Source: JBKJVQ01 sp046717125 (GTDB taxonomy: Bacteria > Pseudomonadota > Alphaproteobacteria > Rhizobiales > Methyloligellaceae). Taken from it: a DNA stretch of 7,192 nt. The stretch covers positions 1 to 7,192 of the forward strand of contig JBKJVQ010000220.1 in NCBI GenBank assembly GCA_046717125.1, given 5' to 3'. Below are positions 5,052 through 7,192 of this stretch, in pieces. How positions within the stretch are numbered: the stretch's first letter is position 1; each line of letters opens with the position of its first letter. A program made the translations under genes and the position numbers. Below the pieces are notes generated by a model. It worked only from the letters and a program-made list of their open reading frames with translations, was not told where the DNA came from and made no database searches.

Positions 5052-5621
5052 ATGGACCAACCCGTCATCGACGGCACGATTCACAAACTCCAGACCGGCC
5101 AAAACGGCTTGCTCGAAGCGCATCTCTTGCGGCTCGACGACATTTCGAGGCGCGCGCGGTTCGGCATGGCGGTGAGCGATACTTTCATTCGCAGTTACGT
5201 ACGGGGGATCGGCCGGTTCGACAGTCTGCTCTACGCCTATATTTCCGGTGGAAATGTGCATGCGGCGGCAGAGCTGAGACTTGCGCGAGCAGGCTTTGCA
5301 ACGGCCGAGGCGGCCTTCTCGGTCGAGAGCGCGTGGCAGGATAACGGCATCGGCAGTGCGCTGCTCGGCAGGATCATCCGCTCGGGGCGCAACCGGGGCG
5401 TACGGCGCATCGTCATGAACTGCCTGCTCGAAAACCGGCGCATGCAGCACATTGCGAGCAAGTACGACGCGGATCTCCGCTTCGATCACGGCGAGGTCGT
5501 GGGCGAACTGACGCGCGGTCCTAATTTCTTCTCGCTCTGGCGCGAGCAGATGGAAGACCGGATGGGGCTCGCCGTCGCCGTTCTAGATGCCGGGCGCAAG
5601 CGCGAGAAGCCCGCCGCCTAG
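5052..5621 (+). CDS. GNAT-family N-acetyltransferase
   Basis: This 189-residue cytoplasmic enzyme is predicted to transfer an acetyl group from acetyl-CoA to an amine, on a small molecule or a protein lysine. The acetyl-CoA pyrophosphate-binding motif Q-x-x-G-x-G is seen as QDNGIGSALL (96-105), preceded by the strand AAFSVESAW (88-95) and followed by the helix RIIRSGRNRG and the strand VRRIVMNCL. The N-terminal block LLRLDDISRRARFG with VSDTFIRSYV (25-50) recalls, from memory, the stand-alone relatives of the GNAT domain in Pat-type protein acetyltransferases. The substrate is not known. The frame is open far upstream through the csbD copy 2 region. The ATG at 5052 is chosen because protein similarity starts there and an AAGAGAG lies about 9 nt before it. 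It is divergent from csbD copy 2, with 148 nt between the two starts. Confidence 0.88.
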   Translation: MDQPVIDGTIHKLQTGQNGLLEAHLLRLDDISRRARFGMAVSDTFIRSYVRGIGRFDSLLYAYISGGNVHAAAELRLARAGFATAEAAFSVESAWQDNGIGSALLGRIIRSGRNRGVRRIVMNCLLENRRMQHIASKYDADLRFDHGEVVGELTRGPNFFSLWREQMEDRMGLAVAVLDAGRKREKPAA

Positions 5622-5688
5622 ATTTTGATCGTGGCGTCGCACGTTCTGAACTAGCCTCATTTCCAGGGCGGTCATTCCGGGGAGTGGG

Positions 5689-6102
5689 ATGGACCTGCGT
5701 TGGGGAAGCTGGTCGGCATCGCCGTCCGTCTGGGCGGCGCGGGCAACATTTTACTTTGCCTTGCAGGGAGCAGGGCTCCTTTTCGCCTATGCCTGGCTCG
5801 GCTTCGGCACATCACCCGACAGTTTTCCCCCCGGTTTGCGGCTCGATCCGATCCATGCGGGCGTACACCTCATCTGGGGACTGATCGGGGCGACCATCGG
5901 CTTTTTCGCACCTCGGTTCGCGCCCGCATTCATGTTCGCGTTTGCGATCTTCTATCTGGGTCTCGCCGTCCTCGGCACGTTCACGCACGCCCATTTCGGC
6001 ATGCGGCTCGCCACCGGCGAGAACGTGTTTCACTGGATCGTCGGACCGCTTGCGCTTCTGGTCGCGCTGGTCGATCCGCCGTGGCGGTGTCGCAATGCTT
6101 GA
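5689..6102 (+). CDS. Small four-helix membrane protein, DUF4383-like
   Basis: This 137-residue protein has four hydrophobic segments, near 18-38, 57-73, 79-97 and 113-128, and no signal peptide. The arrangement HAGVHLIWGLIGA (56-68), a FYLGLAVLGT helix and TGENVFHWIVGPLALLVAL (109-127) resembles DUF4383-type membrane proteins, but I am unsure of the assignment. Five histidines (56, 60, 100, 102, 115) sit close to helix ends, which is unusual for such a short protein; a metal or redox role would be speculation. The ATG at 5689 follows GGGGAG at 4 nt. The stop overlaps the start of the next gene by 8 nt (ATGCTTGA), so the two are translationally coupled. The 67 nt after the GNAT stop show no clear terminator or promoter, so read-through from the GNAT gene is possible. 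Confidence 0.85.
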   Translation: MDLRWGSWSASPSVWAARATFYFALQGAGLLFAYAWLGFGTSPDSFPPGLRLDPIHAGVHLIWGLIGATIGFFAPRFAPAFMFAFAIFYLGLAVLGTFTHAHFGMRLATGENVFHWIVGPLALLVALVDPPWRCRNA

Positions 6103-6757
6103 CGCGGCGCTATCGCTCATGGGCGCGGCGGTCGCTTCCTATGGACGGCGCTGCGTCTGCATCGATCGACTCGACTGTCGTCTCGACGCGCCCGTCCCAT
6201 CGGGCCCCGTCATCTTCATCGGCTGGCACGAGGCCAATCTCATCGCCATCGCCGTTCATCGCCTAATGCGCAAGAGACCGGTCGCGGCGCTCGTGCCCGC
6301 CGGTCTCGCAGGTCGCGTCATGCGCGGATGGCTCATTGGGGCCGGCGTCGCGCCCGTAGCGATGAAGCACGGGCGCAGCCGCAGCGCACTCAGCGCTCTG
6401 TGCCTGGCCATCGAAGCAGGTCACGATGTGGTAATCGCTGTCGACGGCCCCGAGGGTCCAGCGCACGAAGTTCAGGATGGCGCAGTCTGGATCGCGCGCC
6501 GGACGGGGGCGCCACTCATCCCCGCCGGTTTTGCCGCGACACCGCGTCTGCGCCTGCCGCGATGGGATGGTCTCGTTGTCCCGCTTCCCTGGGCGCGCAC
6601 GATCGCCGTGATGGGCAAGCCGATCAACTCCCATGACGAACCGGGCACAATGAGCGCCACGCTCCGGCATGCGCTCGATGACGTGACCGCCCGCGCCTGC
6701 CTGAGCACTGCGGAACATAAAGCCGCCGGTATTGCGGAGCACGCGCAATGGAACTGA
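6095..6757 (+). CDS. DUF374 / lysophospholipid acyltransferase-like protein
   Basis: This 220-residue protein resembles the DUF374 branch of the LPLAT glycerolipid and lipid A acyltransferase superfamily, which transfers acyl chains to lipid or sugar-lipid acceptors at the inner membrane. The family pattern is clear: IFIGWHEANL (40-49) with the WH pair at 44-45, VVIAVDGPEGP (112-122), then GAVWIARRTGAPLIPAGFA (129-147), a WDGLVVPLPWARTIAVMGKP block (157-176) and a C-terminal helix. The classical HX4D acidic residue is not at the expected position after His45, as I recall is usual in DUF374, so catalysis is inferred. The start is the ATG at 6095, inside the stop of the previous gene; it lacks a good ribosome binding site and probably depends on coupling. 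It overlaps the next gene by 10 nt. A role in envelope lipid remodelling is plausible. Confidence 0.85.
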   Translation: MLDAALSLMGAAVASYGRRCVCIDRLDCRLDAPVPSGPVIFIGWHEANLIAIAVHRLMRKRPVAALVPAGLAGRVMRGWLIGAGVAPVAMKHGRSRSALSALCLAIEAGHDVVIAVDGPEGPAHEVQDGAVWIARRTGAPLIPAGFAATPRLRLPRWDGLVVPLPWARTIAVMGKPINSHDEPGTMSATLRHALDDVTARACLSTAEHKAAGIAEHAQWN

Positions 6758-7192
6758 GGCTCCCGAACTGGGTCCGCATCGTCGTTGCCGTCTCCGCGAT
6801 CATGCAACTCGGTTTCGGTGTCACGCTCCTGTTCGATCCCGGCCGGATCGCCGAGGTCTGGCCCTGGCCGCTGCCCCCGCTGACGGCACGCATTCTTGGC
6901 GCAAGCACGCTCGTCTCTGTGCCGATGGCGCTGATCTGCGTTGCGGCGGGACGGTGGGTCGTGGCGGCGATTTCATTCGTGATGATGTTTCTCTACCGCC
7001 TGCTGCAGCTTGCCGCGGGGCTGCTGCATTGGGACAGATTCGACCCCGAATCTTTCGTGACGCTGAATTATTTCGGCGGCGGACTTCTGATGCTCGTCGT
7101 ATTCGGCTGGCCGATTCTCGCCGGGCACAAGGAGGCGCTGCCGCCTGCTCCGCCGACGCTGCCTCTCGGAACAATCATGATCTGGCGGCCGC
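6748..7192 (+). CDS. Hypothetical four-helix membrane protein, 3' end outside window
   Basis: The frame opens at the ATG at 6748, inside the last codons of the acyltransferase gene (10-nt overlap), and runs 148 codons to the window end without a stop. A GGAG (6736-6739) lies 8 nt before the ATG. Four hydrophobic segments, near residues 11-29, 44-66, 70-93 and 108-125, come before a proline-rich stretch (PPAPPTLPLG, 132-141). I recognise no family with confidence; the size and layout resemble small uncharacterised inner-membrane proteins. The tight overlap, the ribosome binding site and GC-rich codons like its neighbours make it a real gene, third in the operon. Its position suggests a partner role to the acyltransferase, but nothing in the sequence shows this. 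Confidence 0.8.
   Translation, partial: MELRLPNWVRIVVAVSAIMQLGFGVTLLFDPGRIAEVWPWPLPPLTARILGASTLVSVPMALICVAAGRWVVAAISFVMMFLYRLLQLAAGLLHWDRFDPESFVTLNYFGGGLLMLVVFGWPILAGHKEALPPAPPTLPLGTIMIWRP

Noticed and set aside
5625..5653. TTGATC-N17-GAACTA as a promoter for the three-gene operon
   Set aside because: The -10 half is too far from consensus; transcription may come from the GNAT gene instead.
7185..7192. NotI site (GCGGCCGC) exactly at the window end, suggesting a cloning boundary
   Set aside because: The same site occurs inside zapE at least twice, so the end position is probably a coincidence.

Overview
The window is GC-rich chromosomal DNA that looks alphaproteobacterial, most likely Hyphomicrobiales (rhizobial order). 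Three things point there: an LDH-like malate dehydrogenase directly downstream of a ZapE/AFG1-type ATPase, the usual rhizobial gene order; DUF1206 and CsbD genes; and promoters that match the alphaproteobacterial general-stress sigma factor EcfG. I see no insertion sequence, phage gene, tRNA, rRNA or CRISPR array. No species can be named from the sequence alone.

Left part, minus strand (1-3304). Reading in the direction of transcription there are four genes: a secreted hypothetical protein broken by a one-base insertion, a PAP2-family membrane phosphatase, zapE, and the first half of mdh, which leaves the window at base 1. The last three lie close together (41-57 nt and 19 nt gaps). mdh has a good ribosome binding site and probably shares a transcript with zapE.

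Middle part (3305-5051). This looks like a small stress cluster. A plus-strand DUF1206 membrane protein converges on two minus-strand CsbD-family genes in tandem. The second csbD gene is only 62 codons long and lies inside a longer open frame. Each of the three genes is preceded by GGAAC, exactly 16 nt, then GGTT or TGTT, which is the EcfG promoter layout. The first of these promoters sits in a perfect palindrome that places GGAAC on both strands of the divergent region.

Right part, plus strand (5052-7192). A GNAT acetyltransferase starts divergently from the second csbD gene. It is followed by three tightly packed genes: a small four-helix membrane protein, a DUF374/lysophospholipid-acyltransferase-like enzyme, and a second four-helix membrane protein cut by the window end. 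The junctions overlap by 8 and 10 nt, so these three are almost certainly one operon.

The left end joins central metabolism and cell division to envelope lipid chemistry. The centre and right look like stress-inducible and envelope-remodelling functions. No clearly new biological system is visible. The most useful leads are the three-site EcfG mini-regulon, the tandem CsbD pair with contrasting charge, the frameshifted secreted protein, and the overlapping acyltransferase/membrane-protein operon.
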